Positions 49,998 through 58,239 of a stretch of DNA of 64,000 nucleotides are shown here, piece after piece (the first letter of the stretch is position 1; each line of letters starts with the position of its first letter). Source of the DNA: Oscillospiraceae bacterium (lineage in GTDB: Bacteria; Bacillota; Clostridia; Oscillospirales; Ruminococcaceae); the NCBI GenBank assembly GCA_900752435.1, contig CAADVD010000033.1, positions 1 through 64,000 on the forward strand. Reading direction: 5' to 3'. A program made the position numbers and the translations under genes. A model generated the notes under the pieces. It was not told the origin of the DNA, ran no database searches, and saw nothing but the letters and a program-made list of their open reading frames with translations.

Positions 49998-51320
49998 ATG
50001 GCACAATTGCAATATGCACCGGACGGCAGACTGCTGTTCACAAAAGAAATGCGGGACGAGGGCTACACTCTGCTCGCCCCGAATATGCTGCCGACGCATT
50101 TTAAACTCTTTCAAAAGGCGTTCAAACTGCACGGCTACAACATCATTCCGCTGGAGACCACCGGCCGCGAAATCGTCAACGAGGGGCTGAAAAACGTCCA
50201 CAACGACACCTGTTATCCGGCTCTGCTGGTTATCGGCCAGCTGATTCACGCGCTCAAAAGCGGCGAATACGATTTGAACAAAACGGCCTTGATGATTACT
50301 CAGACTGGCGGCGGATGCCGCGCGTCCAACTACATTTTCCTGCTGCGCAAGGCATTGAAAAAGAGCGGCTTTGAAAACATTCCGGTTGTTTCCCTGAATC
50401 TCTCCGGTATGGAGAAAAACCCTGGTTTTTCCTTTACATGGCCGCTGATTAAAAAGCTGGTGTACAGCATCGTATACGGCGATTTGCTGATGCTGCTTGC
50501 CAACCAAACCCGTCCGTATGAGCTGGCGAAGGGCGCGGCTGACCGCATGGTGGATCATTGGGTCAGCGTGCTCAGCGAAGAGTACAAGCAGGCCAAAAAC
50601 GTGACCTATAAGCGCGTCAAGGCAAATTTGGACCGGATTTTGCAGGACTTTGCGGAAATTCCGGTGGAGCGCACCGATAAAATCAAGATCGGCGTGGTCG
50701 GCGAAATTTACGTCAAATACGCGCCGCTGGGCAACAACAACCTCGAACAGTTTTTGCAGGGCGAGGATGTGGAAGTGGTCGTTCCGGGCTTGCTCGACTT
50801 TGTCATTTTCAAAACGGACAACCGCGTTGTGGATCCGGAAATTTACGGCGGCGGCAAGCTCAAGCACGCGGTGGCAGGCTGGTTTGAACGCTTCCTGATG
50901 AGCTGGCAGGACGATTTGATTGCGGCAATTTCCAAATATCCGCAGTTCCGCGCACCCCAGCGCTTTGACAAAACCAAAGAGATGGTCAAGGGCTATGTCG
51001 GCTACGGCAACAAAATGGGCGAGGGCTGGCTGCTGACCGGTGAAATGATTGAGCTGGTGCATTCCGGCGTGAACAACATCGTCTGCACCCAGCCGTTTGG
51101 CTGTCTGCCGAACCACGTTGCAGGCAAGGGGATGCTCCGCAAAATCAAGGAGAACAACCCGACCGCCAACATTGTGGCCATCGACTATGACCCGGGCGCA
51201 ACTGCCATCAACCAGGAAAACCGCATTAAGCTGATGATTGCCAATGCGCGCCGCATCAAAAAGATGCAGACTTACAACAACGTGATCGCCGAGGGCGAAA
51301 AGCTGTTGGAGCAGGTATAA
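49998..51320 (+). CDS. Acyl-CoA dehydratase activase-related protein, C-terminal part (HgdB-like)
   Basis: A 440-residue protein matching the C-terminal part of the large activase-related proteins. It has HgdB-like iron-sulfur features: VHNDTCYPALLVIGQLI, TQTGGGCRASNY and VCTQPFGCLPNHVAGKGM. It begins 18 bases after the first gene with its own AAGAAAGG site, so the two chains are made together and probably associate. Dehydratase alpha and beta subunits are not nearby. The length sum (978+440) equals the single-chain form, consistent with gene fission. Confidence 0.88.
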   Translation: MAQLQYAPDGRLLFTKEMRDEGYTLLAPNMLPTHFKLFQKAFKLHGYNIIPLETTGREIVNEGLKNVHNDTCYPALLVIGQLIHALKSGEYDLNKTALMITQTGGGCRASNYIFLLRKALKKSGFENIPVVSLNLSGMEKNPGFSFTWPLIKKLVYSIVYGDLLMLLANQTRPYELAKGAADRMVDHWVSVLSEEYKQAKNVTYKRVKANLDRILQDFAEIPVERTDKIKIGVVGEIYVKYAPLGNNNLEQFLQGEDVEVVVPGLLDFVIFKTDNRVVDPEIYGGGKLKHAVAGWFERFLMSWQDDLIAAISKYPQFRAPQRFDKTKEMVKGYVGYGNKMGEGWLLTGEMIELVHSGVNNIVCTQPFGCLPNHVAGKGMLRKIKENNPTANIVAIDYDPGATAINQENRIKLMIANARRIKKMQTYNNVIAEGEKLLEQV

Positions 51321-51348
51321 GAATTGGGAAAACAAAGGAGAATACCCG

Positions 51349-52230
51349 ATGCAGTTTACGTTAAGAAACACCTCCGCCGTTGCCGTAGTGGATACGCACG
51401 GCGCAGAGCTTAAATCCTTTCAGGACGGCTTTGGCACGGAATATCTTTGGCAGGGCGATCCGGCTTACTGGGGCGCGAGTTCGCCGGTGCTGTTTCCGGT
51501 GGTCAGCTCCCTGCGCGGTGGCAAAACGCTGATTGACGGACGGGAATATGAGATTCCCCTGCACGGCTTTGCGCACAGCATGGAATTCCGTTCCTGTTAT
51601 TTTATGGAGAACAAAGCGGTGTTTTCGCTGATTGCCAATGAGAAGACCAAAGCGATGTACCCGTTTGATTTCAATTTGCAGATTTCCTATGAGCTGGACG
51701 CCTGTACGCTGAAAATCCGTTACGATGTGTTCAACATGGGCGACAGAACGATGCCGTTCTGTCTGGGCGCACACCCGGGCTTTAACATTCCGCTGGCGGA
51801 GGACGATGTGTTTGAAAATTACCGCATTCGCTTTGCTGAAACGGAAGAGGGAACCACGCCCATATTTGATCCCGAAAAGCGTGAATGGCAGGCAGACCAG
51901 CGGGTTCAGCGCTTGGAGGACGGCCGTCAGATGAAGCTGCGCTATGATTTGTTTGAAAAGGACGCGGTCTTTTTTGATACGCTTCGTTCCAGCAAGCTGG
52001 AGGTCAGCAGTCAGCTGACCGGCCGCGGCGTACAAGTCGAGCTGGAGGGTTTTGAAAGCGTGGCGTTCTGGACGCCGGCTGGAAAACAGGCGCCGTTTTT
52101 GTGCATCGAACCATGGTGCGGAGCGGCGGCATACAGCGATGAGGGCGATGAATTTGTGAAAAAGCGCGGCGTGCAGTTTGTCGAGCCGGACGAGAAAAAG
52201 ACGTATGCGATGACGATTGAAATGATGTAA
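51349..52230 (+). CDS. Aldose 1-epimerase family protein (LacX-like)
   Basis: A 293-residue beta-sandwich protein of the galactose mutarotase superfamily, interconverting sugar anomers. Motifs: SPVLFPVVSSLRGG, the His in PLHGFAHSMEF, LGAHPGFNIPL (second His) and a late Glu in PFLCIEPWCG. It is close to LacX-type members with unassigned sugar specificity. It lies 28 bases after the activase pair with AAAGGAG, probably in the same message, though no functional link is obvious. Confidence 0.88.
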   Translation: MQFTLRNTSAVAVVDTHGAELKSFQDGFGTEYLWQGDPAYWGASSPVLFPVVSSLRGGKTLIDGREYEIPLHGFAHSMEFRSCYFMENKAVFSLIANEKTKAMYPFDFNLQISYELDACTLKIRYDVFNMGDRTMPFCLGAHPGFNIPLAEDDVFENYRIRFAETEEGTTPIFDPEKREWQADQRVQRLEDGRQMKLRYDLFEKDAVFFDTLRSSKLEVSSQLTGRGVQVELEGFESVAFWTPAGKQAPFLCIEPWCGAAAYSDEGDEFVKKRGVQFVEPDEKKTYAMTIEMM

Positions 52231-52260
52231 CAAGCGTGTTTGCGCTTTGGAGGTGGTTGC

Positions 52261-52971
52261 TTGAAGCGTATCCTGTCCTATTCTCCGCTGATTGTTTTCA
52301 TCTTGTACGCCTTTCTTCCGGCTTGCAGTCTCATTGGGGCGTTGAGCGGTTATGCGTTTACGCTGTACAGTGAGCCTGTATACACGATAGGATTGTCTGT
52401 TATTACTTTGGCGGCAATGGTGCTTTTTCTGTGCATCAAACCGAAGTTGAACAAGGCGAATGCAGTCTTTTGCGCTTTGCTTGCGCCGTTTTCAGCCATC
52501 AATGGTTTGTGCTTGGTATTGGCAGACAATCATTGGACGCTGCTGAGTACTATGATTACCTTTTTGTGCTGTGGTTGTTCGATTGTGCTGGCGGTTCGAT
52601 TTGTATATCCGCCTGTTTTGAAATTTCTTTCATTGATTCTGTCGGTTTTGCTTCTGTTGTGTCTGCTGTTTGCATTTGCTGTGAAGCTGCTGTTTGGAAG
52701 CTTCGGCTATCAGGCGGTCGTGCAGTCCGTGCCATCTCCGCAGGGTACTTTTGTTGCGGAAGTCATTGACAGCGATGAGGGAGCGTTGGGCGGCGATACC
52801 TTGGTGCAGGTTCGCAACAACCGCAAACGAGTCAATTTGCTGGTTGGACAGTTTTCCAAAGCGCCTGTCTGTGTGTACACAGGGGAGTGGGGAGAATTTG
52901 AAACGATGGGGATTGACTGGGAAGACGAACAAACGCTGTTGATTAACGGGGAAACATACTGGATAGAATAA
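52261..52971 (+). CDS. DUF5412-like membrane protein
   Basis: A 236-residue protein with about five membrane helices (to residue 150) and an outer C-terminal beta-domain beginning QSVPSPQGTFVAEVIDSDEGALGG and ending in IDWEDEQTLLINGETYWIE, the pattern of DUF5412 proteins. The start is TTG 52261, just after GGAGGTGG; the earlier in-frame start lies ahead of that site. No function is known. The inverted-repeat element B at its end could terminate the operon. Confidence 0.8.
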   Translation: MKRILSYSPLIVFILYAFLPACSLIGALSGYAFTLYSEPVYTIGLSVITLAAMVLFLCIKPKLNKANAVFCALLAPFSAINGLCLVLADNHWTLLSTMITFLCCGCSIVLAVRFVYPPVLKFLSLILSVLLLLCLLFAFAVKLLFGSFGYQAVVQSVPSPQGTFVAEVIDSDEGALGGDTLVQVRNNRKRVNLLVGQFSKAPVCVYTGEWGEFETMGIDWEDEQTLLINGETYWIE

Positions 52972-52973
52972 GA

Positions 52974-53042
52974 GCAATACCGCACAAAGACCGACTAGCG
53001 GCTATGCAAGCAGATTGCGTGCATTCTTTGTGCGGTATTGCC
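52974..53042. repeat. CAATACCGC inverted-repeat element (type B), copy 1
   Basis: GCAATACCGCACAAAGA and TCTTTGTGCGGTATTGC are perfect 17-bp arms, with AGCGGCTATGCA inside. It lies between converging genes and probably acts as a terminator. The longer copy is at 55139-55313. Confidence 0.85.
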
Positions 53043-53043
53043 T

Positions 53044-53436
53044 TTATTCTTGTACAAAAGAACCGATTTCCACTAAATTTCCCTCTGGGTCTGCAATGTA
53101 ACAAGTGCGCTGTCCCCAAGGCTCGGTAGTTGGCGGCAATATGGGCTTTGCGCCCTTTGCCACCACTTCTTGATACGTCCTGTCCACAGCCGCGTAATTC
53201 TCAACGCCCAATGCGATTTCAAAATGACCGTTGACGCCGCCGGCATAGCCGTAAGCGCGGTTGGTCATCTTTTCAAAATCCGTTCGACCAAAGAGCAGAA
53301 ACAGCGTGCCGTCCTTTTCCAAATACACGCTTGGGGTGTTTTCGTCTTCCTTGATGGCAAAGCCCAGCACATCGCGGTAAAATCGAATCATAACGCCCAT
53401 ATCCTTGACGAAGAGTCCAAATCCATCCAATTTCAT
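53044..53436 (-). CDS. VOC-family (glyoxalase/bleomycin-resistance-like) protein
   Basis: A 130-residue vicinal-oxygen-chelate protein with paired beta-alpha-beta-beta-beta modules: LDGFGLFVKDMGVMIRFYRDVLGF and HFEIALGV...AVDRTYQEVVAKGA, ending CYIADPEGNLVEIGSF with the metal Glu. Members are lyases, dioxygenases or drug-binding resistance proteins; nothing here tells which. GGAGAAACC lies upstream of the ATG. Confidence 0.9.
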   Translation of the reverse strand: MKLDGFGLFVKDMGVMIRFYRDVLGFAIKEDENTPSVYLEKDGTLFLLFGRTDFEKMTNRAYGYAGGVNGHFEIALGVENYAAVDRTYQEVVAKGAKPILPPTTEPWGQRTCYIADPEGNLVEIGSFVQE

Positions 53437-53577
53437 TGCGGTTTCTCCTTTATTTTTTAAAATTTTAGTATAAACAAAGTGTTGTAGGGTAACAAATGCA
53501 AATTTCAGCGCCTTGTGATCATTTCATAAAGACCTCCGTTGGTTCTGAAAATTGTAAATATTTGATGAATTTTATCG

Positions 53578-53636
53578 TGAAAGTTGCACGTTTGCGTGCA
53601 ACTTTTCCGCGTTTTAGAGGGGATAGTGAAGGGGCT
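53578..53636 (-). repeat. Hairpin repeat element (type C), copy 2
   Basis: AAAGTTGCACG pairs with CGTGCAACTTT. On the minus strand the copy reads CCCCTTCACTATCCCC before the hairpin, as at 41206. It begins at the stop of the TfoX-like gene and may terminate it. Confidence 0.6.
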
Positions 53637-53971
53637 TATTGGGAGGCTGCCCGCTTTGTTTTTTTCGGCTTTGGCGCAGGTAATGCATCAAATGTCACTT
53701 GAAAGAGCTTGGTCAAAAAAACGCGGTCTTCCAAATCCTCAATTAAGAACGCGGGCTTTGCCCCCTGATAGGGCGGCGCTTCGACCGGCGTTTTCAGCAG
53801 GGCGCGTCCGGCTTGCGTTTGCTTGACAAATAGTTGATTGTCGCAAATGCAGGCGATGTATTTGCCATTGAGCCAAATGCCGTATTCGCCGAACAGTTTC
53901 TTGTGGGTAATGCTTCCGGCTTCGCTGAGCTGGTCGCAGACGTAGAGCACAAATTCTAAATTTGATGCCAT
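53636..53971 (-). CDS. TfoX/Sxy N-terminal domain protein
   Basis: A 111-residue single-domain protein of the TfoX N-terminal family: FVLYVCDQLSEAGSITHKKLFGEYGIWLNGKYIACICDNQLFVKQT is the family core. The basic tail (KPKKTKRAAS) could bind nucleic acid. In proteobacteria TfoX/Sxy aids competence; in Firmicutes the role of such single-domain proteins is not established, though a comM-like gene lies 1.4 kb away. It is distinct from the divergent AraC unit. Confidence 0.85.
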   Translation of the reverse strand: MASNLEFVLYVCDQLSEAGSITHKKLFGEYGIWLNGKYIACICDNQLFVKQTQAGRALLKTPVEAPPYQGAKPAFLIEDLEDRVFLTKLFQVTFDALPAPKPKKTKRAASQ

Positions 53972-54030
53972 GTGATGGCTTCCCTTCTTTCTGTAACGTT
54001 TAAGTTTGGAAGTGGATGTTTATTTTTAGT

Positions 54031-54891
54031 TTATCCTAAGCTCTGTTTTTCGTCTTGTAAAAATGCGACAGAATTTGCATTTTGCTTAGCCTGCATCGGA
54101 GTCATGCCATGGTATTTTTTAAAGTCGTGCAGTAAATGTGCTTGGTCGTGATACCCGTAAGCCAGCACCGCATTCTGCACATCAAACTGTGGATTGCGCA
54201 AAATCTCCTGCCACAAGCATTGATACCGCACCAAATCCGACAGCCTTTTCGGGCTAAGACCGGTGTACTCCAAAAACAACCGTTCCAATTGCCGCGGACT
54301 GACGCAGGCATAGGCGGCGAGCTGTGTCGTTTTAAGCCGCCCGTGATGTGCCAAAATCTGATAAACCGCATTCAAAACTGTACTGTTTTGCCGGTCAAGC
54401 TGAAGCTGTCGGAGCAAATACGCTTCTGCAATGCGAACACGATCCTCGATAACGGCGGTTTCCAGCAGCTGCGGCAGAAGCTCCGCTTTGAGCTGTGAAA
54501 AATAGGCGTCCGAATCGCACAGCAAATTTTTTACCTTTCGCATGGAATCATTCGCGAACAGTGGTACAGCCCAGCAGTAAAAGCGAATGCAGAAATGGAA
54601 GCCCTCGTCGTTTGACGGCTTTGCTGTTGACACAAATGGCAAATCGTTGACGCCGCAAAACAGGCTTTCCGCTCGGTTTTGGCTGTGGTTGATATGGAGC
54701 ATGACATCCATGCAGGTATCGGGAATGACAAGCGTCTGCTGTTGAACCGGTGAGAGGCGCGTATCCGGCGTACCCCAAAAACAGCGGACATAGGGCGCTA
54801 ATGCTGGGCTGGACGGAACTTCCACGTAGGATTCATTTCCTTGAAATGGTTTGGCAGTGATGGGATGGTAGAGTGTGTTCAGACGGTGCAT
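54031..54891 (-). CDS. AraC-family transcriptional regulator
   Basis: A 286-residue regulator. The N-terminal half (YVEVPSSPALAPYVRCFWGTPD to about 150) is the DUF6597-type sensing domain found in AraC proteins of this build. The C-terminal half has two HTH motifs: LKTTQLAAYACVSPRQLERLFLEYTGLSPKRL and VQNAVLAYGYHDQAHLLHDFKKYHGMTP. It has no obvious divergent partner operon; its target may be itself or the TfoX-like and VOC genes downstream. The effector is unknown. Confidence 0.9.
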   Translation of the reverse strand: MHRLNTLYHPITAKPFQGNESYVEVPSSPALAPYVRCFWGTPDTRLSPVQQQTLVIPDTCMDVMLHINHSQNRAESLFCGVNDLPFVSTAKPSNDEGFHFCIRFYCWAVPLFANDSMRKVKNLLCDSDAYFSQLKAELLPQLLETAVIEDRVRIAEAYLLRQLQLDRQNSTVLNAVYQILAHHGRLKTTQLAAYACVSPRQLERLFLEYTGLSPKRLSDLVRYQCLWQEILRNPQFDVQNAVLAYGYHDQAHLLHDFKKYHGMTPMQAKQNANSVAFLQDEKQSLG

Positions 54892-55017
54892 AAGGGTTCT
54901 CCTGTTGGGTTGTATTCATACAAGGAAGTGTTGTTCGATTTGCTGGAACAGAAATTTCGTTCTCTTCTCCTTCATTATAAAATAGCATTGACTGGAATAC
55001 AATCTTTTTCTAGTGGA

Positions 55018-55085
55018 TGAGGGAAAACGGGTCGATGTGGGCATCAACACCCTACGGCGGTTTGAAAATGTCAATTGTGGGGCGC
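55018..55085. mobile_element. Relic of the type A MITE-like element
   Basis: GGGAAAACGGGTCGATGTGG, then CATCAACACCCTACGG, match the centre of copy 1. The GTAGGGG terminal repeats are missing. Confidence 0.5.
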
Positions 55086-55101
55086 AAATTTGCAATTTTC
55101 C

Positions 55102-55130
55102 TTGCACTTATATGATGGAACTCGTATAAT
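55102..55130 (+). promoter_or_regulatory. Promoter of comM
   Basis: TTGCAC (55102-55107) and TATAAT (55125-55130), spacer 17. Transcription would begin at the left arm of inverted-repeat element B, giving a leader of about 200 nt. Confidence 0.65.
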
Positions 55131-55138
55131 AAAATCAA

Positions 55139-55313
55139 GGCAATACCGCAGAAAGACCGCCTAGCGGCTATGCACGCAATCTGCTTGCATAAATTCCGTT
55201 CTATCACACAAAAATCCCTTGACATACGGCAGTATGCCTGCGGAATTTTTATGCAATCGAACGAAATTTCTGACTGCGCATCTTACGTACATTCTTTGTG
55301 CGGTATTGCCTTA
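55139..55313 (+). repeat. CAATACCGC inverted-repeat element (type B), copy 2, in the comM leader
   Basis: A 175-bp element with arms GGCAATACCGCA and TGTGCGGTATTGCC and a nested stem CATAAATTCCG/CGGAATTTTTATG. The outer 40 bases match copy 1 at 52974, which looks like an internal deletion of this form. Confidence 0.8.
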
Positions 55314-55337
55314 AAACCAAAGAAATGGGGAAATGGT

Positions 55338-56864
55338 ATGGTGCGCACGGTCAAAAGCATGGGGTTATTCGGCATGAACGCCTATATGGTTGAGGTGGAA
55401 GTGGACGTTCTGCGCGCACTGCCGGGCTTCGATATCGTAGGGCTTCCCGATGCGGCGATTAAGGAGAGCCGCGACCGTGTACGCTATGCGCTCAAAAACA
55501 GCGGATACCGCTTTCCGGATGCGAAAATGACGGCCAATCTAGCGCCTGCCGATGTGAAGAAGTCGGGGCCGCTTTATGATGTGCCGATTGCGCTGGCAGT
55601 GCTGATGGTGAGCGAACAGCTTGACGTGAATACAGACGGCTGTGCCTTTGTCGGTGAGCTGTCGTTCAGCGGGGAAATCCGTCCGGTGGGCGGCGTTCTG
55701 CCCATGGTGATTCACGCCAAGGAAAGCGGAATTGAACGGGTATTTGTGCCGGAAGCCAACGCGGCCGAAGCGAGTGTGGTGGAGGGAATCACCGTGATTC
55801 CAGTGCGCCACATCAATCAGCTCACAGGAATTCTGACTGGACAAATTGCGCCGGAGCCGGCTCAGTTTCACGCGGAGAATGGGTGCCCATCGATGATGGC
55901 GCCGGACTTTTGCGAGGTTAAGGGGCAGTCGGCGGCCAAACGGGCACTGGAAATCGCGGCGGCTGGCGGACACAATGCCCTGCTGATTGGTCCTCCCGGT
56001 TCGGGCAAAAGCATGTTGGCGAAGCGTTTGCCGTCCATTCTGCCGGATATGACGTTTGAGGAATCCATTGAAACGACAAAAATTCACTCCATTGCCGGTT
56101 TGCTGAACGGAGAAAGCCATTTGGTCACGACACGTCCGTTTCGGTCGCCGCACCACACGGTATCGCCTGCCGGACTTTCCGGCGGCGGAAGCATCCCGAA
56201 GCCGGGGGAGATTTCGCTGGCGCACAATGGGGTGCTGTTCCTCGATGAACTGCCGGAGTTTTCGCGTGCGGCGATGGAGATTCTGCGTCAGCCGATGGAG
56301 GATGGGAAAGTGACCATTTCGCGCGTCAACGGTACGCTGAGCTATCCGTGTTCCGTGATGGTGATTGCGGCAATGAATCCCTGTCCCTGCGGCTATTTTG
56401 GGCATCCAACGCGCCCTTGTACCTGTTCGTCCGGACAGGTGACGCGGTATCTGTCCAAGGTATCCGGTCCGCTGTTGGATCGGCTGGATTTACACATTGA
56501 TGTGATGCCGGTGGAATTTGAAAGCTTGTCTTCCGCGAAGCAGGAGGAGTGTTCGGCGGACATCAAAAAACGCGTGGACAAGGCGAGGGCGATTCAGAAT
56601 GAGCGGTTTGCAGGCGGCGCGGTGACGTGCAATGCGCGGATGACGGCGGCGATGCTGAACCGGTGCTGTCCGATGGAGGACAAAGCAGTGACACTGCTCA
56701 AAAATGCGTTTGAGAAGCTGGGATTGTCCGCTCGTGCGTATGACCGTGTGGTTAAGGTGGCGCGGACAATTGCGGATTTGGATGGCTGTGAGGTTATTTA
56801 TGGGCGGCATATTGCGGAGGCGGTGCAGTACCGCAGTTTGGATCGGAAATATTGGATGAGGTAA
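55338..56864 (+). CDS. comM: YifB/ComM-family Mg-chelatase-like AAA+ ATPase
   Basis: A 508-residue ATPase. ComM is a hexameric helicase that extends recombination branches in natural transformation; the Firmicutes orthologs are less studied. Order: N-terminal Lon-like fold (VEVEVDVLRALPGFDIVGLPDAAIKES, about 15-160), the AAA+ module with Walker A IGPPGSGKSMLAKRLP, Walker B LFLDELPEF, MNPCPCGYFG Cys motif, sensor region PLLDRLDLHIDV, and a C-terminal helical lid (SARAYDRVVKVARTIADLDG). The start is ATG 55338; the longer frame runs through repeat B. Confidence 0.93.
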   Translation: MVRTVKSMGLFGMNAYMVEVEVDVLRALPGFDIVGLPDAAIKESRDRVRYALKNSGYRFPDAKMTANLAPADVKKSGPLYDVPIALAVLMVSEQLDVNTDGCAFVGELSFSGEIRPVGGVLPMVIHAKESGIERVFVPEANAAEASVVEGITVIPVRHINQLTGILTGQIAPEPAQFHAENGCPSMMAPDFCEVKGQSAAKRALEIAAAGGHNALLIGPPGSGKSMLAKRLPSILPDMTFEESIETTKIHSIAGLLNGESHLVTTRPFRSPHHTVSPAGLSGGGSIPKPGEISLAHNGVLFLDELPEFSRAAMEILRQPMEDGKVTISRVNGTLSYPCSVMVIAAMNPCPCGYFGHPTRPCTCSSGQVTRYLSKVSGPLLDRLDLHIDVMPVEFESLSSAKQEECSADIKKRVDKARAIQNERFAGGAVTCNARMTAAMLNRCCPMEDKAVTLLKNAFEKLGLSARAYDRVVKVARTIADLDGCEVIYGRHIAEAVQYRSLDRKYWMR

Positions 56865-56984
56865 TGTCTGAGAAATGGTGAACCGCCTAATTAAAAACGA
56901 AATCTTATAATTCAATTTGGATTTTTGCGCAGGAAATATTGATACGATAGCAATCATTTGTATTTTAATATGGAGATGATATTG

Positions 56985-57914
56985 ATGTTAGACATGATGC
57001 AAGATGGATTTCAATTCACGTCAATACTGTACCCTTTTAACGAAAAGAGAGCGATAAAAATAGTTAAATCATCAAAGTCTTATCAACAGTATCAGGATTA
57101 TATTAATAAAAATCAAATTGAACAGGCTGAAATTATAATGCCAGATCTAAAAATAGTATTGAATTGTCCTTCGTTGAAGTATTTGAGGATATCCCCTTCG
57201 GAAGATAGGGAGTTTGACTTTTCGTTGTTGTATCAAATGCCTCATATTAAATCTTTGCATTGTCAAAATCAATATGGAAGTCAAGCACAATATATCAGTG
57301 ATATTGATTTTTCTAAAATTAACGGGTTGCATAATTTGTCAATTTGTATCAATCGAGGAACACAAAACTATAACAAAGTCCAGACATTAAAATCACTTTC
57401 AATTGGAAATTATAAAGGTGCAGATAGAAATTTATCGGATTTATTTTGTAGTCCCAATTTAGATACCCTCACGCTAAATGGCTGTTTTGTTCATTCCTTA
57501 AATGGAATAGAAAAATCTAATAAGATGCAGTGTGTTTATCTTTATCGCAATCGTGCGTTAACGGATATTACCGCTTTGCGAGATGTTAAAAACACACTAA
57601 AAGCCTTGCGCATTGAAAATTGCCCTAAAATTCAAGACTTTTCCGTATTAGGAGAACTGGAAAATTTAGAGCTGCTTGAACTTTCCGGAAGCAATACATT
57701 ACCCAATTTAAATTTTCTAAAATCGATGAAGAACTTGAAAACGTTTGTGTTCAATATGAATGTTTTGGATGGGGACTTATCCCCGTGCTTAAACTTATCT
57801 TATGTTTATTCTGAGAAGAATCGAAAGCACTACAATTTAAAAGATGCAGAGCTTCCAAAAGGAGAGTACATTCGAGGAAATGAGAATATTGAGGAGTGGC
57901 GGAGACTGGAGTAA
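56985..57914 (+). CDS. Leucine-rich repeat protein, AT-rich
   Basis: A 309-residue cytoplasmic protein without signal peptide. From about residue 50 it is built of irregular leucine-rich repeats of 20-24 residues (NCPSLKYLRISPSE, INGLHNLSICINRG, SPNLDTLTLNGC, LKALRIENCPKIQDF, LENLELLELSGS, MKNLKTFVFNM). ATG 56985 follows GGAG at 9 bases. Base and codon use are far more AT-rich than comM before it, suggesting recent transfer. Such intracellular LRR proteins are often immunity proteins for contact-dependent toxins, but no toxin gene is beside it, so that is speculation. Confidence 0.75.
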   Translation: MLDMMQDGFQFTSILYPFNEKRAIKIVKSSKSYQQYQDYINKNQIEQAEIIMPDLKIVLNCPSLKYLRISPSEDREFDFSLLYQMPHIKSLHCQNQYGSQAQYISDIDFSKINGLHNLSICINRGTQNYNKVQTLKSLSIGNYKGADRNLSDLFCSPNLDTLTLNGCFVHSLNGIEKSNKMQCVYLYRNRALTDITALRDVKNTLKALRIENCPKIQDFSVLGELENLELLELSGSNTLPNLNFLKSMKNLKTFVFNMNVLDGDLSPCLNLSYVYSEKNRKHYNLKDAELPKGEYIRGNENIEEWRRLE

Positions 57915-58239
57915 AGTTTTTTGAACTGAAATAAACTTTCGCCAACGGATAAGTAAATTTTTGCAGCTTGGAGTTGCGTTTCGGAAATATTGCTTATAAA
58001 GAAGTCTTTCAACGTTTTTCACATCGTTTTCAACAAAGGAAACATGCGTTTGTCGAAACTTTCGACAGCGTTTTCCATGGTCAATCCGGCCATGTATCGC
58101 GCGATTTCGCGCTTCTTTGCGGTATTTCAACGAATTTCAACGCGTTTTTTCCACGCAATGTTGAAAAATCCGTTGAAAGTGTTGAAAAACAAACAAAGGC
58201 GAACTTGTTACAATTTTGGGAAATGAGGGATGAACCAAC
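57915..58239. other. Intergenic region with clustered TTTCAAC inverted repeats
   Basis: TTTCAAC occurs at 58007, 58028, 58125 and 58135, and GTTGAAA at 58160, 58172 and 58181. The last pairs nest into a hairpin (58125-58178). GTCGAAA-C-TTTCGAC is a perfect inverted repeat at 58052-58066. A 91-codon frame through it begins with TTG and has no family signal. Confidence 0.5.

Noticed and set aside
48663..51371. 902-codon antisense frame across both activase genes
   Set aside because: Spans two genes and their gap, with composition (Val, His, Phe, Gln-rich) typical of complement frames; sense products carry conserved motifs.
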